This document shows, piece by piece, positions 8,449 to 17,905 of a stretch of 64,000 nt of DNA. The position numbers and the translations under genes were made by a program. The number at the start of each line of letters is the position of its first letter. The first letter of the stretch is position 1. The stretch comes from Gammaproteobacteria bacterium (lineage in GTDB: Bacteria > Pseudomonadota > Gammaproteobacteria > Chromatiales > Chromatiaceae), in assembly GCA_009929855.1 (NCBI GenBank), contig RZZN01000009.1, positions 1 through 64,000 of the forward strand, given 5' to 3'. The notes beneath the pieces were generated by a model. That model made no database searches, was not told the DNA's origin, and was given only the letters and a program-made list of their open reading frames with translations.

Positions 8449-9781
8449 CGACCGCTTCGGCACCGGCCGTGCCACCTCCGACGACGACGATCGCCAAACG
8501 GCTCGGATCGAGCCGGCGCGCGAATGCATCCCGAATCTGCTCGGCGGTCACTGACTCGATGCGCTCATTGAAGCGGTCGAGATAATCCAGTGGCAGACCA
8601 TAGAAGCCGATCATCGCGAGATAGCCCACGATGTCCGAGTTACTGGCCACGCGCAGTGGGAAGCCGCCGGTGATGTTCTTCTTGGCCGCGGTCAACTCGG
8701 CCGCGGTCGGTCCATCGGCGATGAAGCGACGTAGTGTATCGAGCATCACATCACGCGCCTGGTCGGCCTGGTCGTTCTTCGTCTGCAGACCCATCAGGAA
8801 GGGGCCGGGCTGGGCCAGGGGCTGGAAATAGCTGTAGGTGCTATAGGAGAGGCCCCGTTTCTCGCGGATCTCCTCCATCAAGAGCGAGACCAAACCGCTG
8901 CCGCCAAGGATGTGGTTGCCGACATAGAGTGGGAAATAATCCGGATCGCCGCGGCGGATACCCGGCTGGCCGGCGATCACGGTGGTTTGGGTGGAGGGAA
9001 AGGCGACCTGCTCCAGGATCCCGGTCGCGAGCTCGGTCACATTCGGCAAGGGCGCTGGACGCTCACCCCGCGGCAGCGCGGCGGTGACCTGCTCGGCGAG
9101 CGTCTCGGCCTGAGCGCGCTCGAGTGCGCCGACGATGGCGACCACGGCATTGGCGCTGGTGTAGTAGCGGCGATGAAACGCCTCTAGATCGGCACGAGTC
9201 AGGGCGCTGATGGTCGTGGCCTCACCGGCTGGGTCCGTCGCATAGGGATGATCGCCGAACACCTTCCGATAAAGTGCCTTTTGGCCGACGGTGCGCGGTG
9301 ACTCCTCGTCCTGGCGCAGGGCGGTGAGACGATTGGCGCGCAGACGCTCCAGATCGCTCGCACCGAAGCTGGGAGCGCTGAGGACGGTCGCGAGCGTCTC
9401 CAGTGCCGTGGTCATCGCGGGTTGGCGGGTCAAGGTGCGCAGCGAGACCGTGGTGCGGTCACGATCCGCGCTCGCGCTGAGGCGCGCCCCGAGGCTCTCG
9501 ATACGCTCGGCGATCGCGTCCGCGCTCCAATCGCCCGCGCCTTGGGTCAACATCGCGGCCGTCATGGAGGCCAGACCCGAGCGCTCACCGTCGCGCGCAC
9601 TGCCGGCATCGAAGACCACTCGCACATCGACCATCGGCAAGTCCGGCGCCTCGACGAAGAGCACGCGTGCACCGCTCGGGCTGTCCCAGGATTGGATCGT
9701 GGGAGCGGCGAGACTCGCCGTGGCGACCAGCAGCAGACAGCCGGCCGACCACTGGGCCAGGCGACGAAACTCAATGGACAT
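8435..9781 (-). CDS. M16 family peptidase-like protein, non-catalytic subunit
   Basis: A 448-residue M16 (pitrilysin/insulinase) homologue with an N-terminal signal peptide (LLLVATASLAA). Where active members carry HxxEH this one reads GLASMTAAML, so it cannot bind the catalytic zinc. It keeps the C-domain Arg/Tyr motif (REKRGLSYSTYSYF) that helps position substrate. It follows directly, with an 11-base overlap, on a gene for an M16 protein that has the zinc motif. The pair probably forms a heterodimeric periplasmic protease, as in other bacteria with paired M16 genes. The substrate is unknown. Confidence 0.9.
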   Translation of the reverse strand: MSIEFRRLAQWSAGCLLLVATASLAAPTIQSWDSPSGARVLFVEAPDLPMVDVRVVFDAGSARDGERSGLASMTAAMLTQGAGDWSADAIAERIESLGARLSASADRDRTTVSLRTLTRQPAMTTALETLATVLSAPSFGASDLERLRANRLTALRQDEESPRTVGQKALYRKVFGDHPYATDPAGEATTISALTRADLEAFHRRYYTSANAVVAIVGALERAQAETLAEQVTAALPRGERPAPLPNVTELATGILEQVAFPSTQTTVIAGQPGIRRGDPDYFPLYVGNHILGGSGLVSLLMEEIREKRGLSYSTYSYFQPLAQPGPFLMGLQTKNDQADQARDVMLDTLRRFIADGPTAAELTAAKKNITGGFPLRVASNSDIVGYLAMIGFYGLPLDYLDRFNERIESVTAEQIRDAFARRLDPSRLAIVVVGGGTAGAEAVDAEG

Positions 9782-11156
9782 GGGTCACCTCCTGCCCGAG
9801 CGCGCGGGATGTGGCGGCTCGGTGCTCATCGAGTGGCTGTGGATCCAGGATCGCGACCGTCAACTGATCAGGCGCCAGGTAGCGGCGGGCCACCGTGCGG
9901 ATCTGCTCGGGCGTGACCTCCGCCAGCCGATCGACATAGGTCTCGGCCAACCGCCAACCCAGACCCACCGTCTCCAGCTGACCCAGGATCATCGCCTGGT
10001 AGAAGAGTGAGTCCAGCTCGTAGACCTTCGCGGCGATGAGTTGATTGCGCACCCGCTCCAGCTCGATCGCGTCGACGAGCTCGGTCTGGGCCCGCTCGAT
10101 CTGGGCGCGCAGGGCGGACTCGAGCTGCTCGATCGTCTGCCCAGCGGCGGGCACCCCGCTCAGCACGAACATACCAGGAAGACGACCGAACGCGCTGTAG
10201 CTCGCGCCAGCCGAGGCCGCAACCTGACTCCCGCGCACCAGCTCGCGGGCGAAACGGGCACTGTTGCCACCGTCCAGGACCGAGGCCAGGACCTCGAGCG
10301 CATAGGCCTCCCAGGGCTCCGAGGCATCGCGCAATGCCGGGGCCTTGTAGCCCATCAGGAGATAGGGCTCGCGCGCCGGGGCCTTGACACTGATGCGCTT
10401 CTCACCGATCTGCGCGGGCTCCGGCTGCGCCTTGGGGGCATCGATCGCCTCTGGCGCCAGCGGACCGAAATGCTTGCGCGCGAGGGCGAAGACCTGCTCG
10501 GGATCGACATCACCCGCAACCACCAGGGTGGCGTTGTTCGGGGCGTACCACCGCCGATACCAGTCACGCAGATCCTCGACCCGCGCCTGCTCGAGATCGC
10601 CGGCCCAGCCGATGACCGGGTTGCGGTAGGGCGAGGCGACATAGGCGACGGCGTTGAAGCGCTCGAAGGTCAGTGACTGTGGATCGTCGTCCGTGCGGGT
10701 ACGCCGCTCCTCCTTGACCACCTCCAACTCCTTCGCGAACTCGTCCGGATCCAGGGTGAGATTGCGCATCCGCTCGGCCTCGAGCTCGAAGGCGATCTCG
10801 AGTCGGTCGCTCGCCAATTCCTGGAAGTAGGCGGTGTAGTCGCGGCCGGTAAAGGCATTCTCTTCACCACCATGCTCGGCGATGATGCGCGAGAATTCGC
10901 CAGGCGCGAGTCGCTCGGTCCCCTTGAACATCATGTGCTCGAGGAGATGCGATACACCCGTGACGCCACCGTGCTCATAGCTCGCTCCGACCTTGTACCA
11001 GACTTGCGAGATCAACACCGGGGCACGTCGATCCGGCTTGACCAGAACCTTGAGCCCGTTGTCGAGGACGGTCTCGTGGACTTTCGCCTGATTGGCCGAG
11101 GCCGCTAGGCTGGTCAGACTCAACAGGAGTGTGATGATGACGGGGATCGGTCGCAT
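9771..11156 (-). CDS. M16 family zinc peptidase, catalytic subunit
   Basis: A 461-residue M16 zinc peptidase. The inverted zinc motif HLLEH is present in GVSHLLEHMMFKGTE, and the downstream Glu region is present in ELEAERMRNL. A signal peptide (PVIITLLLSLTSLAASA) sends it to the periplasm or membrane. The start at 11156 places this signal at the N-terminus and has a GGAGA ribosome-binding site six bases upstream; a longer start at 11192 would only add polar residues. It is the first gene of a leftward operon with the non-catalytic M16 partner and rsmD, and is divergent from ftsY. Confidence 0.93.
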   Translation of the reverse strand: MRPIPVIITLLLSLTSLAASANQAKVHETVLDNGLKVLVKPDRRAPVLISQVWYKVGASYEHGGVTGVSHLLEHMMFKGTERLAPGEFSRIIAEHGGEENAFTGRDYTAYFQELASDRLEIAFELEAERMRNLTLDPDEFAKELEVVKEERRTRTDDDPQSLTFERFNAVAYVASPYRNPVIGWAGDLEQARVEDLRDWYRRWYAPNNATLVVAGDVDPEQVFALARKHFGPLAPEAIDAPKAQPEPAQIGEKRISVKAPAREPYLLMGYKAPALRDASEPWEAYALEVLASVLDGGNSARFARELVRGSQVAASAGASYSAFGRLPGMFVLSGVPAAGQTIEQLESALRAQIERAQTELVDAIELERVRNQLIAAKVYELDSLFYQAMILGQLETVGLGWRLAETYVDRLAEVTPEQIRTVARRYLAPDQLTVAILDPQPLDEHRAATSRALGQEVTHVH

Positions 11157-11454
11157 GGGGTCTCCAGTCGACATGGTTGATGAATTCAGCATCTGGCTGG
11201 TGCGAGGTGATGTTGGGGCAAGCCGATCGGGTTACGAGTTCCCGGCCGCGCTCGGCGCTCGGCGCTCGGCGCGCTGCTCGATGCGCTCCAGCAAGGCCCA
11301 CTGCGGTATCGGACGGGCGAGCGTTGGGCCGATCTGATAGCATGACCCAAGATGCGGCGCGCCCCGGCGTCGCGTGACGCGGCCATGATGGCAGCGACCG
11401 CGTCGCGCTCGATTGAGCGTCGCACGCCTCATCTCCCCTTTCAGGCAATGCGCT

Positions 11455-12723
11455 ATGTTCCGTTTCGGTAAGCTCGGTTTCGGTAAAAAACCCAAGGAGG
11501 ACCCGGCAGGCGAACGGGAGCCATCGCTCGATCACAACAGGATCGATGCCCCGGTCGAGGCGGACGCGGACGCAGTGACATCGTCGGGTCCGGCCACCAG
11601 CAGCCCCGCGCGCGCGCCAGCACCGCCGCCACCAGCCCCGAGCCTGGACACCACGCCAGCACACACCGATGGCCTAGCAGACGGCGAGCCCGCGCCTCGG
11701 CGCATGGGCTGGCTGCGCGGGAAGCGTCGGACACCGACCCACGACGCCCCGGCGACACCCATGAGCGAGGCCGAGCAGGCCCCTCCAGCGGCCCCTGCGG
11801 CGAAGAAGCCGGGCGTCTTCACGCGTCTGCGCGATCGGCTTGCGCGGACCCGCAGTCAACTCGGCGATGGTATGGGGACACTGTTCGCCGGACGCAAGCG
11901 GATCGACGATGATCTGCTGGAGGAGCTCGAGACACTCCTGCTCACGGCGGATGTCGGGGTCACCGCGACCACGCGCATCATGGCCGACCTGACCAACCGC
12001 GTGAAACGCAAATCGCTGGCCGATCCGCAGGCACTGCTGGCAGCACTCAAGACGGCGCTGCGCGACATCTTGCAAGGCACGGTGGCCCCGGTGCGCCAGC
12101 CCGCGCCCGGACGCCCCCAGGTGATTCTCATGGTTGGGGTCAATGGGGCCGGTAAGACGACCACCATCGGCAAGCTTGCCAAGCATCTGCAAGCGGAGGG
12201 CAACAGCGTCATGCTCGCCGCGGGCGACACCTTTCGCGCCGCCGCGGTCGAGCAGCTCCAGGCCTGGGGCGAGCGCAATCGCGTCGCGGTCGTGGCACAG
12301 CAGACCGGGGCGGACTCGGCATCGGTGATCTACGACGCCTTGCAGGCCGCCACCGCGCGCGGCGCGGATGTGCTGATCGCCGACACGGCCGGTCGCCTGC
12401 ATACCAAAACGAATCTGATGGAGGAGCTGGCCAAGGTCGCGCGCGTGCTCAAGAAGATCGATCCCGAGGCACCCCATGAGGTCATGCTGGTCGTGGATGC
12501 GACGACTGGACAGAACGCACTCAATCAGGCCGTGCACTTCCATCAAGCGGTCGGGCTCACCGGGATCACCCTCACCAAGCTCGACGGCACCGCCAAGGGT
12601 GGAATCCTGTTCGCGATCGCGGATCGCCTCAAGGTGCCGATCCGCTTCATCGGGGTCGGCGAGACCATCGACGATCTGCGACCATTCGATCCCGACGAGT
12701 TTCTGGACGCTCTGTTGAGCTGA
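11455..12723 (+). CDS. ftsY: Signal recognition particle receptor FtsY
   Basis: A 422-residue SRP receptor GTPase. It starts MFRFGKLGFGKK and has a variable Pro/Ala- and acid-rich N-terminal region to about residue 130. The NG domain follows with the G1 loop GVNGAGKTTTIGKLA, the motif DTFRAAAVEQLQ, DTAGRLHTK and TKLDGTAKGG. FtsY docks ribosome-SRP complexes at the inner membrane for cotranslational insertion. The start at 11455 gives the basic N-terminus usual in the family. It heads an ftsY-ftsE-ftsX operon, with ftsE 10 bases downstream. Confidence 0.96.
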   Translation: MFRFGKLGFGKKPKEDPAGEREPSLDHNRIDAPVEADADAVTSSGPATSSPARAPAPPPPAPSLDTTPAHTDGLADGEPAPRRMGWLRGKRRTPTHDAPATPMSEAEQAPPAAPAAKKPGVFTRLRDRLARTRSQLGDGMGTLFAGRKRIDDDLLEELETLLLTADVGVTATTRIMADLTNRVKRKSLADPQALLAALKTALRDILQGTVAPVRQPAPGRPQVILMVGVNGAGKTTTIGKLAKHLQAEGNSVMLAAGDTFRAAAVEQLQAWGERNRVAVVAQQTGADSASVIYDALQAATARGADVLIADTAGRLHTKTNLMEELAKVARVLKKIDPEAPHEVMLVVDATTGQNALNQAVHFHQAVGLTGITLTKLDGTAKGGILFAIADRLKVPIRFIGVGETIDDLRPFDPDEFLDALLS

Positions 12724-12733
12724 GGTCATTGCG

Positions 12734-13405
12734 TTGATTCGCTTCGAGCATGTCTTCAAGCGTTATCCGGAACGTGGCGAGGCCCTGAGCGACCTCAGCT
12801 TCGTGATGGAATCCGGCGAGATGGCCTTCCTCACTGGCCATTCGGGCGCCGGCAAGAGCACGCTGCTGCGACTGATCGGTCTGCTGGAGCGGCCGACGCG
12901 TGGGCAGGTTCTCGTCAACGGACGCAACCTGGCCACGTTGCCGCAGCGCAAGATCCCCTATCATCGCCGCGAGATCGGCATGATCTTCCAAGACAATCGT
13001 CTGCTGCCCGACCGAAGTGTGTTCGACAATGTCGCACTCCCACTCGTCGTGGCTGGTCTTGGCTACAAGGAGATCGGTCGACGGGTCCGCGCTGCCCTGG
13101 ATCAGGTCGGTCTGCTCGCGCGCGAGCGCGCCCACCCCGTGGCGCTCTCCGGCGGGGAGCAGCAGCGTGTCGGCATCGCGCGCGCCGTGGTCGCGCGCCC
13201 GCCCCTGGTGCTGGCCGACGAGCCGACCGGGAACCTCGATCCAGACCTCTCGCGCGAGATCTTCTCGCTCTTCGAGCGCTTCAATCAGGTGGGCGTCACG
13301 CTGTTGATCGCCACCCATGACCTGAATCTGGTGATGTCGCTGCCGTATCGGATCCTGACCTTGACCGGGGGGCGCTTGACCGGAGACACCGGGGGAGACT
13401 GGTAG
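12734..13405 (+). CDS. ftsE: Cell division ABC transporter ATP-binding protein FtsE
   Basis: A 223-residue ABC ATPase with Walker A ([13 protein letters not shown]), signature ([14 protein letters not shown]), Walker B ([12 protein letters not shown]) and the switch His (ATHD). FtsE works with FtsX at the divisome to activate septal peptidoglycan hydrolysis through EnvC, whose gene is in this window at 34625. The start codon is TTG at 12734, placed by the family N-terminus [12 protein letters not shown] and a GAGG motif a few bases upstream that overlaps the ftsY stop. Confidence 0.96.
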   Translation: MIRFEHVFKRYPERGEALSDLSFVMESGEMAFLTGHSGAGKSTLLRLIGLLERPTRGQVLVNGRNLATLPQRKIPYHRREIGMIFQDNRLLPDRSVFDNVALPLVVAGLGYKEIGRRVRAALDQVGLLARERAHPVALSGGEQQRVGIARAVVARPPLVLADEPTGNLDPDLSREIFSLFERFNQVGVTLLIATHDLNLVMSLPYRILTLTGGRLTGDTGGDW

Positions 13406-13407
13406 GA

Positions 13408-14370
13408 ATGGCGAGGCAGCGCATGCGACGGCGTGGCCCCAAGCTGCTCGATCGGGTCGGCCATTGGCTCGACCGGCAGCTCCAAATCGCGGTCGAGACC
13501 CTTGGGCGACTGATGCGCACCCCGCTGCCGACCGGCATGACCATTGCCGTGATCGGAATCACGCTGGCCTTGCCGATCGCCCTCTATATCATGACCGACA
13601 ACCTGCGCGCGATGGCGGGGGGCTGGGACCAAACCGCGGCCATCTCACTCTTCCTGCATCAAGACATCGATGATGACGCGGCCCAGCACGTCGCGGCACA
13701 GCTGCGCGAGCGTCCCGAGCTGGCGCGGGTCGATCTGATCAGTCGTGAGCAGGCGCTCGACGAATTCCGGACCCTCGGCGGCTTCGCCGAGGCCTTGTCC
13801 CAGCTCACGAGCAACCCGCTACCAATCGTCCTGGCCATCTACCCGCAGGCCGCCCATAGCTCATCCGAGCGATTGGAGGCGCTGCATGCCGAGCTACTCA
13901 CTTGGCCCGAGGTCGATTTCGCACGTATGGACACACTATGGCTGCAACGCTTCCAGGCCATCATCGATCTTGCCCAGCGTGCCGTCGTCTTGCTCGGCGC
14001 ACTGCTCGGGCTGGGTGTGCTGCTGATCGTCGGCAACACCATCCGACTCGAGATCCTCAACCGGCGAGTGGAGATCGAGATCATGGAGCTGGTCGGGGCC
14101 ACGGCCTCATTCATCCGTCGACCCTTTCTCTATGCGGGGGTCTGGTACGGACTGCTCGGCGGGATCACCGCCTGGATACTGGTCAACCTGGCGGTGCTAC
14201 TGCTGCAACAGCCGGTCTCGCGCCTGGCCAGTCTCTACCGCAGCGAGTTCCCGCTCTCCGGTCTGGGGCCGGCGGAGACACTGCTGGTCTTGGGTGGCAG
14301 CATCCTGTTCAGCCTGATCGGCAGCTGGGTCGCGGTCAACCGGCATCTGCGTGGTGCCGAACCCGGCTGA
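13408..14370 (+). CDS. ftsX: Cell division protein FtsX
   Basis: A 320-residue membrane protein of the FtsX family. It has a cytoplasmic basic N-terminus, one membrane segment (ITLALPIALYIM, about residues 48-62), a periplasmic loop to about 195, then three C-terminal membrane segments. It starts 2 bases after ftsE with a GGTAGGA ribosome-binding site. With FtsE it forms the complex that transmits ATP hydrolysis to EnvC and the amidases. In many gammaproteobacteria rpoH follows ftsX; here a transporter gene does. Confidence 0.95.
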   Translation: MARQRMRRRGPKLLDRVGHWLDRQLQIAVETLGRLMRTPLPTGMTIAVIGITLALPIALYIMTDNLRAMAGGWDQTAAISLFLHQDIDDDAAQHVAAQLRERPELARVDLISREQALDEFRTLGGFAEALSQLTSNPLPIVLAIYPQAAHSSSERLEALHAELLTWPEVDFARMDTLWLQRFQAIIDLAQRAVVLLGALLGLGVLLIVGNTIRLEILNRRVEIEIMELVGATASFIRRPFLYAGVWYGLLGGITAWILVNLAVLLLQQPVSRLASLYRSEFPLSGLGPAETLLVLGGSILFSLIGSWVAVNRHLRGAEPG

Positions 14371-14395
14371 TCCACCGCACCGAGCATCCTTGCGC

Positions 14396-15808
14396 ATGGT
14401 CTCCGCGTCCTCACGCCCCCGCTCCACCCTGCCGCGACCGAGCCGCGTGCAGCGTCTGGGATTGCTGCTAGGTATCGGCGCGTTCATCCTCGTCCCCTGG
14501 ATCGACATCCCGGGGCTCGAGCCGGCGGGTCAACGGATGCTGGCGATCTTCCTGCTCGCGATCCTCTTGTGGGTGAGCGAGGCGATCCCGCTCTACGCCA
14601 CCGCGGTCTTGGTGATCCTACTCGAGGTCCTGATGCTGTCGGATCAGGCAGTGCTCGGCGCCACTGACGGGCTGCCCCCGGCCGCGAGCTATTTCGCCAC
14701 CCTGGCCAATCCGGTCATCATCCTCTTTCTCGGCGGCTTCCTGATCGCCGACGGTGCGCACAAATTCGGTCTCGATCGCAATCTGGCGGCGATCATGCTG
14801 CGTCCATTCGCGGGCAATGCGCGTCGCAGTCTGCTGGGTCTGATGATGATCACGGCGCTCATGTCGATGTTCATGTCCAATACGGCCACGGCAGCGACCA
14901 TGTTCGCGGTGGTCATCCCGATCCTCGCCGCGCTGCCGAGTGGCGCGACCCGGACCGGGGTCGCGTTGGCAATTCCAGTGGCGGCGAACATCGGGGGGAT
15001 CGGCACGCCGGTCGGCTCGCCGCCGAACGCGATCGCTCTCGGCGCGCTCGAGGCGCAAGGTCAGGGCGTGTCATTCATCGTCTGGATGATGATGTCCATG
15101 CCCTTGATGCTCTTGACCCTCGCCGTCGCCTGGTGGTACCTGACGCGCCGCTATATCGCCAAGGACACGGCTCTGGTGCTGACGCTCGCGGCCGATTTCG
15201 ACCGCTCCGCATCGGCACTGCTCTTCTACGCGATCGCCGGGATCACCTTGCTGCTCTGGCTCACCGAGCCACTGCACGGTATCCCCTCATCCACTGTCGG
15301 CTTCTTTCCGGTGGTCGCGCTGCTCGCCACGCAAGTCATGGACGGGGACGACCTGAGACGTCTGCAGTGGCCCGTACTCTGGCTGGTCGCTGGCGGTATC
15401 GCACTGGGTGCTGGGATCGGCCACAGCGGACTGGATGATTGGCTCATCGCCTTGGTGGATTGGAGCGCCCTGCCAGTGGAAGCCTTGCTCCTGCTGCTGG
15501 TACTGGTCGCGATCGGACTCTCGACCGTGATCTCGAACTCGGCGACCGCGAATCTGATCATCCCGCTGGCCTTGAGTCTGGCCATCGGACTTCCAGTCGA
15601 TCCGACCGCGGTCGGGGTCGTGGTCGCGCTGGCCTGCTCGCTGGCCATGGCATTGCCCATCTCGACGCCACCCAATGCGGTGGCTTATGCCACTGGCGAG
15701 GTTCCGACCCGCGCCATGATCGGGGTTGGGATCCTGGTCGGCGGGATCGGCTCTCTGCTCTTGGCCTTCTTGATGCCGCAGATCTGGTCTGTGCTGGGCG
15801 TGCTATGA
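14396..15808 (+). CDS. SLC13/DASS family sodium:anion symporter
   Basis: A 470-residue polytopic membrane protein of the divalent anion:Na+ symporter family. It carries the two paired re-entrant motifs (MSNTATAATMFA and ISNSATANLIIPLA) and the family signature around MALPISTPPNAVAYATG. Such proteins import dicarboxylates or sulfate; the substrate cannot be read from the sequence. The start at 14396 was preferred because an alternative GTG at 14351 lies inside ftsX and adds only a polar tail. Its stop overlaps the start of the following sensor kinase gene (ATGA), so transport and sensing may be linked. Confidence 0.9.
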   Translation: MVSASSRPRSTLPRPSRVQRLGLLLGIGAFILVPWIDIPGLEPAGQRMLAIFLLAILLWVSEAIPLYATAVLVILLEVLMLSDQAVLGATDGLPPAASYFATLANPVIILFLGGFLIADGAHKFGLDRNLAAIMLRPFAGNARRSLLGLMMITALMSMFMSNTATAATMFAVVIPILAALPSGATRTGVALAIPVAANIGGIGTPVGSPPNAIALGALEAQGQGVSFIVWMMMSMPLMLLTLAVAWWYLTRRYIAKDTALVLTLAADFDRSASALLFYAIAGITLLLWLTEPLHGIPSSTVGFFPVVALLATQVMDGDDLRRLQWPVLWLVAGGIALGAGIGHSGLDDWLIALVDWSALPVEALLLLLVLVAIGLSTVISNSATANLIIPLALSLAIGLPVDPTAVGVVVALACSLAMALPISTPPNAVAYATGEVPTRAMIGVGILVGGIGSLLLAFLMPQIWSVLGVL

Positions 15809-17757
15809 CCAGACCAACGTGGGCGTGCCAGTCCGCGCCAGAGGAGCCTTGGCGTGTCCTGGTGGTGGCGACCGAGCCTCTGGCGACCCAGGTTCGTACC
15901 GAGATCGAGCAGGGTCTGAGCGGCCTCATGGAGATGGTCCAAACCGCCGATGCGGGCGCGGCCGTGGCCCTGCTCGCGGCTCATCCGGATTGGGCCGTGC
16001 CCTTGATCGTGCTCGCGGCCACGGGGGGCGCGCTCGACGAACGGATCGCCGAGCTCGACCGCCAGCCCGTCCTGCGGCGGGCCGCCCTGCTGCTGCTGAC
16101 CGACGGCCAATGTCATGCCGATCTGGCGCGAACCCTTGACCACCACCGACTCGACGGGCTCGTCCACATCCCCTGGAAGCTGGGCATGCTGGCCTGGCAG
16201 GCGCGCGCCCAGACACTACGCTGGCTCAGCAGGGAGCGTCCAGACGATCCGCGCACCCGCGCACTGGTGGCGGAGGGCGGTGGCGCGATCGCTCAGCCCG
16301 AAAGCACATTGCTCACGCTGCTTGAGCTCGATGCACACGATATGGCACATCGCTTGCTCACTGGCATCGAGCGCGTGCTCGGACCGCGACCGCGACTCTA
16401 TCTGCCGGCTGGCGCCCGGCTCGTGCATGAAGGTGTCGACGTCGCCGCGGTTTTTCTGGTGTTGCGTGGTCGGGTGGCACTCGATCGCACACTCGACGAC
16501 AACGAGCTGCGGCTGCATCACGACTCGACCGGCTCGGTCGTCGGCCTGCTCTCGCTGGCGCAACGAGAGCGCGCCTTCTTCACCGCGCGCGCGACCACCC
16601 ACGTGGAGGTGGTTCATCTCTCCTACGAGCAGCTCGATCGTGCGCTGGCGCTCGATCCCGAGCTGGGCGCCGCGCTCGCGGCGCTGTCCATCCATGCACT
16701 GGCCAAGCGGCTACGCCGTGCCGATCAGCTCCAGGTCGAGAAGATCCGGCTCAACCAAGCGCTCGAGCAAGAGCGCCAACGCTTGGCCGAGGCGCTCCAC
16801 CAACTCGAGGAGGCCCGTCTGGAGCTCATTGCTCAGGCTCGGTTCGCCACACTCGGTGAGCTGGCCGCCGGGATTGCTCACGACCTGAACAATCCGGTCA
16901 CAGCGATGCTGCGGGCCGTCAGCTTTCTGGCCGAGGATCTGGAGAAGGTGGTGTCCAGTCATCCGCGTTGGGCCCTGATCGAAGAGATGTTCACCAGCGC
17001 GCGCGCGCGCGCGCCGCGCACCACAGCGGAGGAGCGCAGCGCCCGACGCCGACTGGAGGCCATCCTGCCAACCCCGGGGTTGGTCCAGCGTTTGATCGGG
17101 GCCGGGATCGAGGATCCACAACAGGCACGCGCGCTGGCCGCTGATCCTGACAGTCTCGATCTGGTGGAGGCCGCGGCGGGGCTCGGCACGGCCGTGCGCA
17201 GCATCGAGGTCGCCGCCCAGCGGATGTGCGAACTGGTCAAGAGCCTGCACGCCTACAGCCGCCCAACGGGCAAGCCGATCGCGGACGTCGACCTCCATGC
17301 CGGCATCGAGGATACCCTGCGCCTGATGGCCTATCGGCTCCAAGCCGTCGAGGTCGAGTGTCGCTTTGGGTCGCTGCCGCGCATCCGCTGCCACCCAGGC
17401 GAGCTCAACCAGCTCTGGACCAACCTGATCAGCAACGCGCTCGATGCACTGCCCGCGGGGGGGCGGATCGAGCTGACGACGGATGCGCCTGACCCGACTC
17501 AGGTGCGGGTGCGTCTACTCGACAATGGTCCTGGCATCGATCCGGCGATCCTGACGCGGGTTTTCGAGCCCCGCTTCACGACGAAACAGGGGACGATTCG
17601 CTTTGGACTCGGTCTCGGGCTGGCGATCGCGCACCGTATCGTCCTCATGCATGGGGGCACGATCGAACTGGAGTCGGCCCCTGGACGGACCCTGGTCAGC
17701 GTGTGTCTGCCAGTGGCGGGGCCGCCACCCGCGGAGGTGGAGTCTGCGACCCCGTGA
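15805..17757 (+). CDS. Sensor histidine kinase with receiver-like and cNMP-binding-like domains
   Basis: A 650-residue cytoplasmic kinase. Residues about 10-130 have a receiver-like fold pattern (VLVVATEPLATQ, LIVLAATGG) but no phospho-acceptor Asp. Residues about 190-305 resemble a cyclic-nucleotide-binding domain (LPAGARLVHEGVDVAAVFLVLRG by pattern). A coiled coil then leads to a His-kinase core: H-box AAGIAHDLNNPVTAM with His359, N-box NLISNALDALPAGG, and G motifs DNGPGID and GLGLGLAIAHRI. About 110 residues lie between the H-box and the next helix, longer than usual. The start is the ATG of an ATGA overlap with the transporter gene. No response regulator gene is adjacent, so the partner is unknown. 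Confidence 0.88.
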   Translation: MTRPTWACQSAPEEPWRVLVVATEPLATQVRTEIEQGLSGLMEMVQTADAGAAVALLAAHPDWAVPLIVLAATGGALDERIAELDRQPVLRRAALLLLTDGQCHADLARTLDHHRLDGLVHIPWKLGMLAWQARAQTLRWLSRERPDDPRTRALVAEGGGAIAQPESTLLTLLELDAHDMAHRLLTGIERVLGPRPRLYLPAGARLVHEGVDVAAVFLVLRGRVALDRTLDDNELRLHHDSTGSVVGLLSLAQRERAFFTARATTHVEVVHLSYEQLDRALALDPELGAALAALSIHALAKRLRRADQLQVEKIRLNQALEQERQRLAEALHQLEEARLELIAQARFATLGELAAGIAHDLNNPVTAMLRAVSFLAEDLEKVVSSHPRWALIEEMFTSARARAPRTTAEERSARRRLEAILPTPGLVQRLIGAGIEDPQQARALAADPDSLDLVEAAAGLGTAVRSIEVAAQRMCELVKSLHAYSRPTGKPIADVDLHAGIEDTLRLMAYRLQAVEVECRFGSLPRIRCHPGELNQLWTNLISNALDALPAGGRIELTTDAPDPTQVRVRLLDNGPGIDPAILTRVFEPRFTTKQGTIRFGLGLGLAIAHRIVLMHGGTIELESAPGRTLVSVCLPVAGPPPAEVESATP

Positions 17758-17905
17758 GGTGAATGCGGACCAAGGTTCCCAGAGAATGCCTTGATGTCGC
17801 CTGAACGATCGAAGGCTCGATGAGATGGCTGCCTGCCCCCTGACAACCGATTCCTGATCACTTTATCATTGGGGGAAGCCACGTCCATGGATCATCCTTG
17901 ACGCC

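Noticed and set aside
11674-12759. 361-codon frame on the minus strand opposite ftsY
   Set aside because: It lies wholly against a clear ftsY coding frame and is explained by high GC content in the third codon positions; no family resemblance.
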